A stretch of DNA of 64,000 bases from Siphonodentalium dalli (Eukaryota; Mollusca; Scaphopoda; Gadilida; Siphonodentaliidae): assembly GCA_032622095.1 (NCBI GenBank), contig CP136062.1, positions 196,051,887 through 196,115,886 on the forward strand. The letters are read 5' to 3'. Under the pieces are notes generated by a model. That model did no database searches. It was not told the origin of the DNA and worked only from the letters and a program-made list of their open reading frames with translations. The translations under genes were made by a program, and so were the position numbers. This document shows, in pieces, positions 47,448 to 59,352 of this stretch. Each line of letters opens with the position of its first letter. Position 1 is the stretch's first letter.

Positions 47448-48090
47448 CAAATGAATTCTCCAGAATCAACAACTGAATCTACAAAGATGCAAGATTCCAT
47501 CACAGGAACTAAGGTCTTATATGGGCAATCTATGGTGCCACCAGGTTACACTCAACCAGGAGATGTCTTATATGGGCAATCTACGGTGCCACCAGGTCAA
47601 CCTCAACCAGGAGAGTTCTTATATGGGAAACCTACAGTGCTGCCAGGTTACACTCAACCTGGAGAGGGCTTATATGGTCCCAGAGTGCCACAAGGTCACA
47701 CTCTCCAACCTGGAGAGTTGATACATGGGAAACCTACAGTGCCACCAGGTCACACACAACCCGAAGAGGTCTTATATGGAAATCCTACAGTGCCACCAGG
47801 TCACACTCAACCTGGAGAGGTCTTATATGGAAAACCTACAGTGCCACCAAGTCACACTCAAACTGGAGATGTCTTTTACGGCCCACCAGGTCAGAGTCAA
47901 CCAGGATATCCATATACGATTCCACAATCTTATTATTCCAACATCAACCAGTCTAACATACCACCAGCATACATGCATCCAGGGTTCCCTCCATATAGTA
48001 TGTATGGACAACAGTATGGTTATATGATGCCGCCACCACAGTCAGGCATGTACAGATCCCCACCTCCTCCATATGAAGAACATATACCTC
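47448..48090 (+). CDS. PARP14-like multi-RRM gene, exon 3 (Pro/Gly/Tyr repeats, PPxY)
   Basis: The exon follows acceptor TTTTAAATTCAG and ends at donor GTAAGT (48091). It enters in phase 0 and leaves one base into a codon. It encodes about 214 residues of low complexity. Seven or so 17-residue units of the form LYGKPTVPPGHTQPGEV lie at about 47514-47885. A Tyr/Gln/Gly/Pro-rich stretch follows and ends in SPPPPYEEHIP, with a PPxY motif (Tyr at 48072-48074), the usual ligand of WW domains such as those of NEDD4-type ubiquitin ligases. The composition suggests a disordered, possibly condensate-forming region. Joining exon 2 is supported by phase; no transcript evidence is available. Confidence 0.7.
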
Positions 48091-49330
48091 GTAAGTATGC
48101 ATCAAATCAGTGATCAAATCAGTGTAATGTTTTTAGCTCACCTGAGACAAAGTCTCCGGTGGAGCTATAGTCATCACTCCTCGTCCGTCGTCCGTCTGTC
48201 CGTCTGTCCGTCAACTTTTTTAAAAAACATCTTCTCCTCTGAAACCATCATACCAAATTGGTTCATATTTGGTGTGGATGTTCCCTAGGTGACTCTCATT
48301 CAGATTTGTTCAAATGAGGTCACTGGGTCAAATAGTTGCGAAACCAGGGCCATAATTCTATTCCTCCACAGTAATTCTTACAACAACTTCTTGTCCATAA
48401 CCATTGTGCCGATTTAGCTAATATTTGGTATGGAGGGTCCTTTGGTGACTGGTGTTCAGATTTGTTCAAATGACGTCACCCCGGTCAATTAGTTGAGAAA
48501 CCAGGGCCATAACTCATAGTAATTCTTACAATGACTTCTTCTACAAAAATGTTGGGCCGAATTAGCTTATATTTGGTACTGAGGGACCTTGGGTGACTGG
48601 GAATCAGATTTGTTCAAATTGGGTCACTGGGTCAATTAGGGGTAGAGCCAGGGACATAACTCTAAAAACCAAAAAATTACATTTTTGCATTTTGATCATA
48701 TTTGGGGTGGATGTTCCCTAGGTGACTGTCATTAATATTTGTTCAAATGAGGTCACTGTGTCAAACAGTTGCGAAACCAGGGCCATAACTATATTCCTCC
48801 TTGGTAATTCTTATAACGACTTCTTGTCAATAACCATTAAGCCGATTTAGTTTATATTTGGTATGTGGGGTCATTGAATGACTGGGGTTCAGATTTGTTC
48901 AAATGGGGTCACTGGGTCAAATAGTGGTGGAGCCAGGGCCATAATTCCCCAAAAAATAATAAAAAATTCAGGAACTCCTTGATCAATTTAACATACAAAA
49001 AAAATATATCACCCCCCCCCACATGACCCAGAACCCCACCCCAACCAACAGCATTCCACCCTATCTCATATCCTAACTCACAGGTAAATAAAGTATATTT
49101 ATTTAAATTCCCATTACAAGGCAACTCTCCTATGAACTGATAGACATGGCAAGGCAGATAGAGAGATAAAGATTCTGCAGCCTTAGACAGAGTCCCCAGG
49201 GAGTGTATTCATGTCATCCATAATTTAAATGAGATTAATGGTGTTATCAATGAAGCACCCTTGTTGTTTATATTATCACTCAGTGGTCATTAAAATCAGA
49301 TTAATTTCATTTTCTCAAAGAGTGCCCAGC
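48091..49330. repeat. Intron 3: GTCCGTC-headed repeat, ~230-bp diverged units
   Basis: CACCTGAGACAAAGTCTCCG and GTCCGTCTGTCCGTCTGTCC (48140-48210) lead into units with ATATTTGGTGTGGATG, TTCAGATTTGTTCAAATGAG and AGCCAGGGCCATAACT. 48950-49330 has no gene. Confidence 0.75.
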
Positions 49331-50450
49331 AGAGCCAGAATGAGGTTCCCAGAGGGTGAATTTAGTGACGCTATCCTACACAGCAGGCTAGCATAACCAA
49401 TACACCCTCTGAGAACCTTATTCCGCTTAGGCCTCATCTTCTGGGAAGTATCTAGAGTCTCAAGATCTCATTCTGCTTAGGCCTCATCTTCTGGGAAGTA
49501 TCTATAGTATCAAATTTACATTGTTGTTTATAGTTAAATTTCCCTTCTAGGAAGTTTCTGTATCCCTTAATATGCAGAAGATAAAATTCATGATTGAGGT
49601 GCCCAATGGGTGAACATCACCAATTTCACCTGGGGAACTTCAATCTTATTCTAGGTCTTCCATAGCAGTTGAGGGCCTTATCAGAATGAGGTCCCCAGAG
49701 GGTGAATTTAGTGATATTAGCCCGCTGTGCAGGATAGCCTCACTAAATTCACCCTCTGGGTACCTCATTCTGCAAATAACAGACAGACTATTTCAAAGCT
49801 TGATTCAAGGCTAGCATCACCAAATTCACCATTTGGGGACCTCATTCTGCTTAGGCCTCATCTTCTGGGAAGTATCTATAGTATCAAATTTACATTGTTG
49901 TTAGTTAAATTTCCCTTCTAGGAAGTTTCTATATCCCCTAATTTGCAGAAGATAAAATTCATAATTGAGGGGCCCAATGGGTGAACATCACCAACTTCAA
50001 CTGGGGAAATTCAATTTTATTCTAGGTCTTCCATAGCAGTTGAGGACTTTATCAGAATTAGGTCCCCAGAGGGTGAATTTAGCGTCACTAAATTCACCCT
50101 CTGGGGACCTCACTCTGCAAATGACAGACACACTATCACACTATTTCAAGGCTTGTTGTATAATACATTGTGTTGCTTGAGGCCAGGCATACACAATGTA
50201 GGAACAGACACGCTTTTTGTGATGCTATCCGGCACAGCAGGCTAGCATCACCAAATTCACCCTCTGACGACCTCATTCTGCTTAGGCCTCATCTTCTGGG
50301 AAGTATCTATTATATCAAATTTACATTGTTGTTAGTTAAATTTCCCTTCTAGGAAGTTTCTATATCCCCTAATTTGCAGAAGATAAAATTCATAAATGAG
50401 GTGCCCAATGGGTGAATATCACCAACTTCAACTGGGGAACTTAATTTTTA
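49331..50450. repeat. Three large tandem units (~375-430 bp) with GAGGGTGAATTT palindromes
   Basis: CTTAGGCCTCATCTTCTGGG recurs near 49475, 49850 and 50280, each in the same context (TCAAATTTACATTGTTGTT, GCAGAAGATAAAATTCAT). Hairpin segments built on CCAGAGGGTGAATTTAGTGA and its complement mark unit borders. Confidence 0.8.
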
Positions 50451-51493
50451 TCCTTATCAGATTTGTGAAAATGGGATCACAAAGTCAAATAAGGGCAGAG
50501 CAAGAGACTTAACTATTTCACTACATAGTAATTCTTAAAATATGTTTGCAAGAACTAGTTGGCTTATATAGAATGGAATGTTCTTCCTTGACTGCAATTC
50601 AGATTTTTTTAATGGGGTCACCTGGTCAAATAGGGGCCAAGCGAAGGACAGTTTCCCTCTTAATATGCTTCCTTCACAAGGACCATCAGGTCTATTTGAC
50701 TGATATTTATGATATGTATGAAGGGTTCTTTGGTGTCTGGGATTCAAATTTATTCAGATGGGGTCACCAGGTTAAAAGGGTGGGACCAGGGACATAACTA
50801 TATGTCTCTATAGTAATTCTTAAAATGTCTTCTCAAGGGATTTTGGACAATTTAGCTTACATATAGTATGGAGGAATCAGGAAGATCCTTTAGTGACTGA
50901 GATACAGATTTGTTAAAATGAGCTCAACCTGTCAAGAAATGGCAGTCTATGGGGAGTTAACACTTTTGTGTCCAATAAAATCATAGAAATACCAAATTCA
51001 TTAAAACATCTACCTTGGAACCACCTGACTGATTGGTCTGACATACATGTATTGTGTTTTGGGTCCATGGATAATTGGGCTTCAAACATGTTTTAGAAAA
51101 AGGCGCTTGTGAGATTGGAAATTTCAAACAATTGAGAAAGTTTGAGGTGTCGGTTGTGAAATTCCAACCTAAGACTTGGGAGTCTGGATCCCAGTCGGGA
51201 GGGGACTTGTTGAGCTGGAGGAGGGGGGTGATCAGTAGTGTACAGTTGGCAATTTCAAGGTGGTTTTTTACCAAGCTACATACTTGAAGTCTCTCTAGCC
51301 ACATATCCTGTTTAAATCTACTTCTTTTAAAGTGATTATGAAAAGTGCTCACTGTTTTGGTCTCCAGAGTCCCAGTCTTATCAGTCTTTGCAGTCTGGTG
51401 AGCGACCCCACAGTCATTGACTGTCTTGTTATAATATTAAAGGTGCATTCAGAGTCCAGACCTTCAGTTGCAGCACACAAATAGGGCTCCAAC
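50451..51493. other. Intron 3; diverged repeat continuation
   Basis: Weak continuation of the TTCAGATTTGTT/GGGGTCACC repeat. No exon-like segment in phase; the ORFs at 50981-51352 (minus) and 51075-51287 (plus) overlap each other and have no known domain. Confidence 0.45.
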
Positions 51494-51750
51494 AAGCCTT
51501 GAAATAGGGTGTGTGTCATTTGCAGAATGAGATCCCCAGAGGGTGAATTTAGTTATGCTACCCTGCATAGCAGGCTAGCATCACCAAATTCACCCTCTGG
51601 GAACCTCATTCTGCTGCGGTGTAAGCAGAATGAGGTCCCCAGAGGGTGAATTTGGTGATGCTAGCCCACTATGCAGAGTAGCATCACTAAATTCACCCTC
51701 TGGGGACCTCATTCTGCAAATGACACACACCCTATTTCAAGGCTTGGGCT
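51494..51750. repeat. Nested double-hairpin element
   Basis: The outer arms AGCCTTGAAATAGGGTGTG and CACCCTATTTCAAGGCTTG enclose two tandem hairpins, each CAGAATGAGGTCCCCAGAGG plus GTGAATTT pairing with its complement. The same design recurs at 61884-62187. Confidence 0.85.
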
Positions 51751-51751
51751 C

Positions 51752-52065
51752 CAACAATTAATTGGATATTCCATTAATCATCAATTAGTTTACCAATAAA
51801 TAATTATAAATTTGATAATCGATTAATCATCATTTAGTGTGCTAATAAACATTTAATTGGATAATTGATTAATCATCGATTATTTTACAAATAAACAATT
51901 ATAAATTTGATAATCGATTAATCATCATTTAGTGTACTAATAAACAATTAATTGGATAATTGATTAATCAATGATTAATTTACAAATAAACAATTTATTG
52001 GATAATCGATTAATGATTGATTAGTTTACTTAACAACAGTTAATTGGATAATTGATTAATCATCT
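51752..52065. repeat. AT-rich tandem repeat, ~58-bp unit
   Basis: About five units of AATTGGATAATCGATTAATC followed by TTAGTTTACAAATAAACAA. ATCGATTAATCG-like cores resemble hAT subterminal motifs, but no ends were found. Confidence 0.75.
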
Positions 52066-52790
52066 GGGAAATTTCCATTGACATATTGCCACAATAACAG
52101 TTTATAGCATGGTTTATTTTTGTAGCCAAGTAATGTCAACTTTTTTGTACATATCTGATAATCGTTTCCAACTCTGAAAGATCGCCAAAAAAATCTTCAT
52201 TAAGAAAGTAAATATAAATATTGTCATCTGATTAATGTATAATCAACAGCTGTGAATACATCAGTTTGGTGTGTTACTCAAACAAAAATGATGATCAATC
52301 AACAGTACACCAATTTTCAAAAGGTTTTTCAGATTGTTAAACCTTTAGTTTAAACAGTGTTTATTTTTCCCTCTATGGACATTCAGATAAATAATTACAA
52401 TAGATACAAATTTAGAAGAAAAATGGGATTAGGCAACAAGCCATAGGCTTATTTGAAGCCCTCTCCCTTGACAATGACACAGCCCTACTTGACTGCAAGT
52501 CAAGTAGGGGTAAATAATAGAGGCATACAAAAAGATCCATAGAAAGAAGAAATATGAGGTGGAGGCGAGACAGAGGGACAGAAGATAATGTCAGAATTTA
52601 GAGAGAAGATCAGAGAGAACAGAGTGTGAGGTGTAATTATATATCTGAACATGCATATAATTAATTTCAAATATAAAACCAAAAAGATATATAATAACAC
52701 ATTTCAAGGAAATAAAAAGTATTTATACATAATTTGTGATTGAAAAAATAACCATGTGAACATTTGCAGTGGTCCATCGACCTTTCATGA
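52066..52790. other. Intron 3; short hairpin only
   Basis: CCTACTTGAC-TGCAA-GTCAAGTAGG hairpin near 52482-52506. Nothing else. Confidence 0.4.
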
Positions 52791-53000
52791 TGGATGTGTG
52801 CGGGTGCAGCATTAAAGATCATGTGCCAGTGCATTCTCGTTTATATGCGAGTCTCCCACAGGGAGCCTAGCATAGATAAGAGAATGCACTGGCTTACAAG
52901 GTCAAGGTAATTATAGTTAGCTAAAGTGTATTCTATTATATTTACAAGGCTCCCTGTGGGACACTCCCATATTTAAGAGAATACATTGGCACAGGATTTT
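52791..53000. repeat. Hairpin family with GCATTCTCTTATATATGCGAG arms
   Basis: GTGCCAGTGCATTCTCG at 52820 pairs with GAGAATGCACTGGC at 52882-52895; CAGGGAGCCT and AGGCTCCCTG pair further. A third arm lies at 52949-52995. Relatives are at 58242-58310 and 61755-61860. Confidence 0.75.
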
Positions 53001-53549
53001 CAAAAAAAAATTAGGGAGCTCCAGTCTTGAAGTGTCAACTTCCGTTTTCCTCAATTTTGCTTTGAACATACAAGTCACTTATTTCATCCACTCATGTGTT
53101 CATAACGCTTCTGCCAATTTGGTTTGGTAATGTGCCGCTAATGGACATTGTGAGCTAATGACTGATTGGCCAATTGCTTTTTCAAATTATTGAATTTGAT
53201 ACTGCGGGAATATGCCCCAAATGACTAGACATGCATAAAGCGTGACTAAAATAATTCCATTTATTCATAAAAATCAGTGAAGTTCAAATAGACGTCTAAC
53301 TCACGGAAACACTACACCAATAAATAAATTTACTCGTAATATAATAAACTGATTTGAATAATGAAACTGTATTTTTCTGCGTCTAATTTTGAAAATTGCC
53401 ATATATAACAAATTTATTTGAATACGGAAATGGCATTGATCTTTCTCACATATTTTTCTGTGTGTCTAATTTTGAAAATTGCCAAATATTTTTACTAATA
53501 GACCAAACATGACACTAGATTTCAAAATTGAAAATGCTTAATTTTACAG

Positions 53550-54788
53550 CTGTGTCAAATATCATTCAAGATCAATGTGAGAAAAACATAAAATTGTTTG
53601 AAGCACGGTACCCAGCTGCGGGTGAACAAAGTCAAAGTCAACAGGCTGTTTATAGGGAAGAGAATGAGTCTTCAGCATCGGACGGTCCCTCGTCGTCAGA
53701 GTCGGCATCATCTGCAGGCAAATCTTCCCAGAATTCAACTCTGATGGATGAACCAATCGGAGAGTCGTCTCAGGGAGTCGTCATTCCTGACGTTAGCGCT
53801 ACTGATCAGATAGCACATGGAACAACGTGGACCAAGGAACCACGTCCAGGTCAAGGTCCAGTGAGTCCAAGGGGTAGTGAGACTGAAGATGGAACTGTGA
53901 GTCCAAGAATGAATCACCCAACTCAGGAGGAGCATGAACCAAATGCAGAAAACATGCAGCTCCCTCAAGAAAGACATTCAGAACTCCCACAGGGTCCAGC
54001 AGAAAACATGCAGCTCTCTCAAGAAAGACATTCAGAACTCACACAGGGTCCAGCAGAAAACATGCAGCTCCCTCAAGAAAGACATTCAGAACTCCCACAG
54101 AGTCCAGCAGAAAATATGCAGCTTCCTCAAGAAAGACATTCAGAACTCCCACAGGCACCAGTAGAAAACATGCAGCCCCCTCAAGAAAGACATTCAGAAC
54201 TCCCACAAGGAATAGAACCATCAGAATCTTCAAATGTTAATCCATTGGACTATGATCCGCGTTATTCGGGCATGAACCAAACAGGAGCTCAATATCAACA
54301 TACAAACTATGGTAATCAGACCAACACTTACTACAATGATGATTATATGAGAACCACTGGGCAAAACCACCCAGGCAATCCAATGAACAGATCGATGTAT
54401 GAAGAGCGTCCATATATGGACCACCGATCACATATGGGTGGCCCAGTGCCGACTGGCTCACAACACGGAGTTCATACTCACAGAGGAGGTGCTGACATTT
54501 TACCAACATTTTACTTTGGGAACGATGGACAACAGCCTGGAAGAAACTATAATCAGTATCCGCAAACATCAGGCAACTCTGATGGACAACAGCCTGGAAG
54601 AAACTATGATCAGTATCAGCAAACATCCGAGAAATGGGCGTATCCTCGACAAGGTCATCCTCAGGAAGGTCATCTACCACAAGGGTATCCCCAGCAAGGC
54701 TACCCTCAAGGGAACGTACCATACAGTGGCTATCCAGCCCATCCCTCCAGAGATAGACCATCATCATCTTCTGAAGATGAAGGCATTG
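53550..54788 (+). CDS. PARP14-like multi-RRM gene, exon 4 (repeat-rich linker)
   Basis: Acceptor TTAATTTTACAG precedes 53550; the donor is GTTAGT at 54789. The exon starts two bases into a codon, fitting the one-base end of exon 3, and leaves one base over. It encodes about 412 residues: VSNIIQDQCEKNIKLFEARY, a Ser/Glu-rich acidic stretch, five 18-residue units ENMQLPQERHSELPQGPA (53948-54210), a Tyr/Asn/Gly/Gln-rich part with two DGQQPGRNY units, and GYPQQGYPQG before an acidic SSSSEDEGI end. There is no catalytic domain. The composition is prion-like or disordered. Read without splicing the frame ends at 54793, but that would lose the phase match with exon 5. Confidence 0.75.
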
Positions 54789-55198
54789 GTTAGTATTAGG
54801 TCGTATAAATAAAACAATTGTGTTTTCAGGCAACTTCCTCGTCACTGAAATTTTCTTTTAAAAGGTTTTGTCGAACTTTTTTTTCAATATTTTCCTTTAG
54901 AAATATTGGATGAGAATAACGAAAATTATTTTTCTGGAATATTTATATTTTCTGAAATTACCCCGCCCTCATCTTAAAATTGAGATTTAATTGCCTGAGA
55001 ACACCAAATGTTTATTTCAGTGGCCTTTTTGTAAAACCATTTTAATTTTATTTAATTTGTGAGGGTTATTTAATCGTTTATTTTGTGGTATTGCCAAACC
55101 ATGAAATCAAGAACCAAGAAAATACACTCCAATGGTAAATCTAATACCTATAAATGAGATGGGGACAAAGATTGGATGTTATGTCCATTTTTGGCTTG
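54789..55198. other. Intron 4, first part; nothing recognised
   Basis: AT-rich sequence without a gene. Confidence 0.45.
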
Positions 55199-55206
55199 TC
55201 ATAAAG

Positions 55207-56286
55207 TAGTGTTGAAACGATTAGTGTTTTTATGGAATCGACTAGTCGCCAGAGGTAATCGACTACTAGTCGACTAGTCGGACCCCTTCTAAGAGTTCCC
55301 GTTTCTATGCCCATATGACGTATAAAAAGGGCCATGTGCAATTTTGAGTATCCAACTCTTCGTTTCAGAACGTTAAAACAGAAAGCACGTGAACTATATA
55401 ATCTCCCGTTTTGCCCGTAAGTCTCCCAATTTGATGTCTTAAACCAGGCTCTCCTGCAACCTCCATATAATCTCATGGTTTGGGGAATGCAGGTAATAAA
55501 ACATTTTATATAAACAAAATTGTCGCCGGTAACCAGGAAATAAATAGGCAAGTCTCGTTAGTAAGTCTCGCTAACGAGATGTCTGGTGTGTTCTATTGTC
55601 TCTCTGAATTGGCGCCTCATGTCGCGGGGTGGGGGGGGGGGTGCGGTATGGGTATTAGAATGATCTAGGATCTATTCAGTTACTGAGTTGACTTTACCAG
55701 CTTGACATGTTGCGAATTATGTTTTGTATATCATTGAAGCCATTTTGTTGCATCATTACTCTAGAAGTTTTCACTGGTCAATTGTTCCCATTGAACTAGA
55801 CAGTGTTCGGTCGGCAGCGACACTTTGTGTCTTTGATGATCAACATAAAAGAAACCGCGCATACCGGTACATGTGCATACATTGGGTTCAGTTCAGGTCA
55901 TGGAGTTCACCGCTCGTGCATGACTGGCAGTGGCATCGTTAAGATTCAATAATAAGATTTATTTCGTATTCAATATAATTATAATATATATATATCAACA
56001 GGACCCCACAAAAAGTTTAACTTGCAAGGGCAGGGCCCTTATGCTTGTATAATGATACAGTGTTATGTGTACGTATATTGGGTTAAAGGAACAATGCAAT
56101 AAGCTCTAAGAAGTTAATATGTATTAACTGTTACAGATTACGTGATAATATTGCCATGCAATGGCACTGCTGTCATGATAGCACTTAGGTAGTGCTTTTT
56201 CTCGACTAGTCGACTAGCATATTTCGGGATCGACTAATTTAATAATCGCGTCGATTTCGACTAATCGATTAATCGTTTCAACACTA
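55207..56286. mobile_element. Non-autonomous hAT-like element, 1080 bp, perfect 8-bp duplication
   Basis: TAGTGTTGAAACGATTA at both ends in inverted orientation, with TCATAAAG at 55199-55206 and 56287-56294. Sub-terminal ATCGACTAGTCG motifs repeat at both ends. An 8-bp duplication fits hAT. No transposase frame. Confidence 0.92.
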
Positions 56287-56294
56287 TCATAAAG

Positions 56295-57305
56295 TGGTTG
56301 TTTTAAAACACAGAATTTACAAAACCACAAAAATCAATGGCGTCGAAATCAAAGTCATTCGCATTATTAAATAAGATTGAATATAGCGACATGGGTAGGT
56401 ATGTTAGTATTGTGTTAAGTCTCCACCAATGCTGGTTGAAAATTTTAAAAGTTGAAAAATCAATAACTATATTATTTATTTTACAAAGTATTTATGCTTC
56501 ACTACTAATAAAGCCTCATGGTGGTTTGCACTCCAAAATACAACTAATAATAATAACTTCTGAATTTTCCCCAGTATCGAAATAGACTCGATACATACCT
56601 GATTTACCTTTCTACATTATTTGTCACAGAAAGACTCATTGAAGTCACATAAAATATCATTTTGAACACAATTGTCTTACCCCTTCCAGCTTGGTATGTC
56701 ATTTTTATTAATTTAAGTTCCAGATTCGGGGACGCTGATTAAAAAAATGTAACGGCCATAGACATAAATTTGGGCTTCGAATGAGCCATGTCTGTTTAAA
56801 GTATTTATGCTTCACTACTATTAAGGCCTAAAAAAAGAATATATGTATTTCCACTAACATGACTGACCCATCAAAAAAGTGCCCACTGCACACTGCACTG
56901 CAACCATTTTATTGCCGACTTTTGAGCTGCAACAAATTAAAAAAAGTTTGCATGAAAAATAGTGGGTATAAAGGGGTCTTTATATAGACATCTAGACTGG
57001 AATTACATCTGCTGTTCCTTGCGAAAATGAGTTTATTGCTTAATGACTTAGAAATATGTATTGCTACGTGTGACCAATATTTATATAAATAGCTTCAACT
57101 ATTTGGATCACTCCATGATTATATACTAAAAGGAACAGATGGAGTAATGTAGCATTATACAGGCCAACTGGGAAAACTGATAAGAAATAATTCTTAGATG
57201 GCAGTAATAGGGTCAGACGCACGTTTTGCCAAAAATTCCTGCTATTTAACATTGATATTCTCAAACTCTGTCAGAAATTTCTTTTTGAGCTTTGAGAACA
57301 TCTTA
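56295..57305. other. Intron 4; nothing recognised
   Basis: An ATG-led ORF at 56337-56585 has no known domain and no splice context that fits the gene's phase. Confidence 0.45.
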
Positions 57306-57440
57306 CAGTAATGCCCTAAATAATCGACTCCTTAACCACAGCAGAATTTTGAGTAATTTTTCAGGATTTAGTTGGAAATATGGCTTGTTGCCATTCTCAC
57401 AGAGCTTTTCATTGAATGGCAACAGGCCATATTTCCGTTA
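57306..57440. mobile_element. Mariner-like MITE, copy 4 (decayed)
   Basis: CAGTAATGCCCTAA after TA (57304-57305), the full left arm, an altered loop, then about 25 bases of the right arm before the match is lost. Confidence 0.8.
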
Positions 57441-58195
57441 TTTAATGAGTGTCACTTGCATGCAGACACCTATAGCTGGGCATCTTGAAAATCTTGGAAA
57501 GAAGCTATATTATCGTGTTAAACAGCGTTTTAATATGCACGTAAATGTGCCTTCGGGAAGCTCCTTTGTTTAGGAAGTATCCGGCTTTGAACAACATTTA
57601 CCGTAACATGATTGACCTGTTAACGCAGTCTTTCAACATTTGAGATCAGTCAATTACGCTAGTGTATATCGTCATAGTATTATTATACCTCCACTCTCAA
57701 AGAGAATGGCGGTATACTGGAATGGCCTCGTCAGGCCGTCCGCCCGTCTGTCCATCGGAGCTGTTATCTCAAACACCAGTTGTCGGATCTGAATGAAATT
57801 TGGTATGGATGTTCACTACTTATGTGGGTATTAAATGGAGTGTTCAATCGTTTTTGTCGGATTTTCTGTTTTAGAGTTATTCATCTTTGTTTATCTAGAA
57901 ATTTAGTTTTTATTTTGTCCGTCTGAGCAGATATCTCCACCACAGGTTGATGAATCTCAATGAAATCTCAATGAAATATATATTCAGTATAGGGTTCTGA
58001 AAACCATAAATCCTTCAAACCTGCCACCTTCGTTGGGGGTTAGCGACCTTTTATTTAGATAATTTTGAGGTAAACTGTTTTTATCATGCATTAAAACATA
58101 AAAACTCAAAAAGTACATTGCAATGGCCCATTAGTCAGTCTATTTCAATCCAATTGGGCAATTTAAATCACTGTTTTGTATTGAACTGACCATGA
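57441..58195. repeat. Intron 4: GTCCGCCCGTC-headed repeat
   Basis: AGAGAATGGCGGTATACTGG near 57700, then GGCCGTCCGCCCGTCTGTCC and GAATGAAATTTGGTATGGAT. Related in plan to the other GTCCG-headed repeats. No gene. Confidence 0.6.
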
Positions 58196-58241
58196 CCTTT
58201 GAGTGCCAGGTCCGATTTTTGTATCAACCCATATACCCTGT

Positions 58242-58310
58242 GCCAATGCATTCTCTTATATATGCGAGTCGACCATAGGTCGCCTCGCATATATAAGAGA
58301 ATGCATTGGC
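58242..58310. repeat. 69-bp hairpin with a 27-bp near-perfect stem
   Basis: GCCAATGCATTCTCTTATAT on the left pairs with ATATAAGAGAATGCATTGGC on the right, continuing through GCGAG/CTCGC-type bases around a 16-base loop. Confidence 0.9.
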
Positions 58311-58375
58311 TTAACAATTTTTTTATTTTTTTTTACAATTTTTCCAATTTTAATATATTTTATTATATTCTTTAA

Positions 58376-58704
58376 CCTCTTCGCTGCTATGACGTCCGTA
58401 ACTATTACGGACATAAAAGTGCACGCCGTGTGCTATATGGTCCGTAGGTACTACGGACCTTCTTCAGCACACCAGCAGTAGGCCATTATACAAAACTGGA
58501 ACTCGGAGATTAGTGCACCAGATTAACTGTATCTCGACGTTTCAAACAGTGTATGATGTTCCACGATTGTGAACGATAATAGCCTTTCAGCTGAGTCAGT
58601 TTTATGGTTCTTGTGATATTCCCGCTATATTTTCCCATTGGAAAATGGCAATAACGTCAACAGCCCAGCACACGACGTCATAACGTCATTTAGCAGCAAA
58701 GAGG
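58376..58704. mobile_element. piggyBac-like TTAA MITE, 329 bp
   Basis: TTAA at 58372-58375 and 58705-58708. Ends CCTCTTCGCTGCTATGACG and (reverse complement) CCTCTTTGCTGCTAAATGACG. The CCY start directly after TTAA is the piggyBac pattern. Two small hairpins inside (GTCCGTAACTATTACGGAC, GTCCGTAGGTACTACGGAC). Confidence 0.85.
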
Positions 58705-58767
58705 TTAACAGACTTATTGTGTAGGTTTAGGGCCGATAATATCGGCCCCTGGCACTCAAAGGGTTAA

Positions 58768-59190
58768 AATTATTCATTGCCAGGAAGAGTCATATGGAGA
58801 GGAGCTCATGGAAAATGAGCAGACAACAGACAGATCATAAAGATAATGAGAATGGAGAAGGATTCTTTTTCATTGGTTGGAAATGTTCAGATAATAAGTT
58901 CAACAAATGACCTGTGTTCATCTGATGAACTTATTATGTGAACATTTCCAAATAGAACCACTCAATGAGTATTTAGTATAGAAATGGTTAAAAATAAAAC
59001 ATAAAATATATAATTTTCCAGCCCGCCCCAATTTTCCTAAAAAGTTGGATAAGAATCTAGTAATTTATATCTTTTGGGCTTAGGGAAAAAATGAGCAATA
59101 GAAAGTGACATATTTTATAGAGAAGGTACATGCATCTCCAATGTCTTCCTCTTCACTGGTCCATTCTTACAATTGTCTCTTTTTCTTTAG
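58768..59190. other. Intron 4 end; acceptor tract
   Basis: An inverted pair TTGGAAATGTTCA/TGAACATTTCCAA near 58870-58950; a strong pyrimidine tract TCTCTTTTTCTTTAG before 59191. Confidence 0.5.
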
Positions 59191-59352
59191 CTATCAAGAG
59201 ATTAAAGGTAGAGAAGATCTCAGAAAGTTCCAGCAAGGATATGCTGGAGAATTTTTTCGAGAACCCTCGACGATCAGGTGGCGGACATATCGAGAGCATG
59301 GAGTATGATGAGGTGGCTGGTACGGCTGTGATTACATTTCAGGATAATTCAG
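59191..59352 (+). CDS. PARP14-like multi-RRM gene, exon 5 (RRM 2, first half)
   Basis: The exon begins two bases into a codon after TTTTTCTTTAG, which with the base from exon 4 gives Ala, and ends one base into a codon at GTGTGG. It encodes IKRLKVEKISESSSKDMLEN, then FFENPRRSGGGHIES and YDEVAGTAVITFQDNS. This is the start of an RRM whose (F/Y)FEN-x-RRSGGG signature is typical of PARP10 and PARP14-type RRMs (family knowledge). GTAVITF is the third strand. The donor is weak in sequence but the join to exon 6 restores the RRM exactly. Confidence 0.82.

Larger units (their letters stand above)
58196..58763. mobile_element. piggyBac-like remnant hosting two younger hairpins
   Basis: The left end CCTTTGAGTGCCAGGTCCG and right end (reverse complement) CCCTTTGAGTGCCAGGGGCCG are inverted; TTAA follows the right end (58764-58767), and the left flank ATGA has decayed. 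Inside are the hairpin 58242-58310 and the element 58376-58704. Confidence 0.65.

Noticed and set aside
47521-48027. ORFs rich in MGNLQCHQVT in the second frame of exon 3
   Set aside because: Shadow of the 51-bp coding repeat; splice phase selects the Pro/Gly frame.
54237-54845. 202-codon ORF on the minus strand
   Set aside because: It is the antisense of exon 4, whose repeat-biased composition keeps the opposite strand open; no domain and no splice context.
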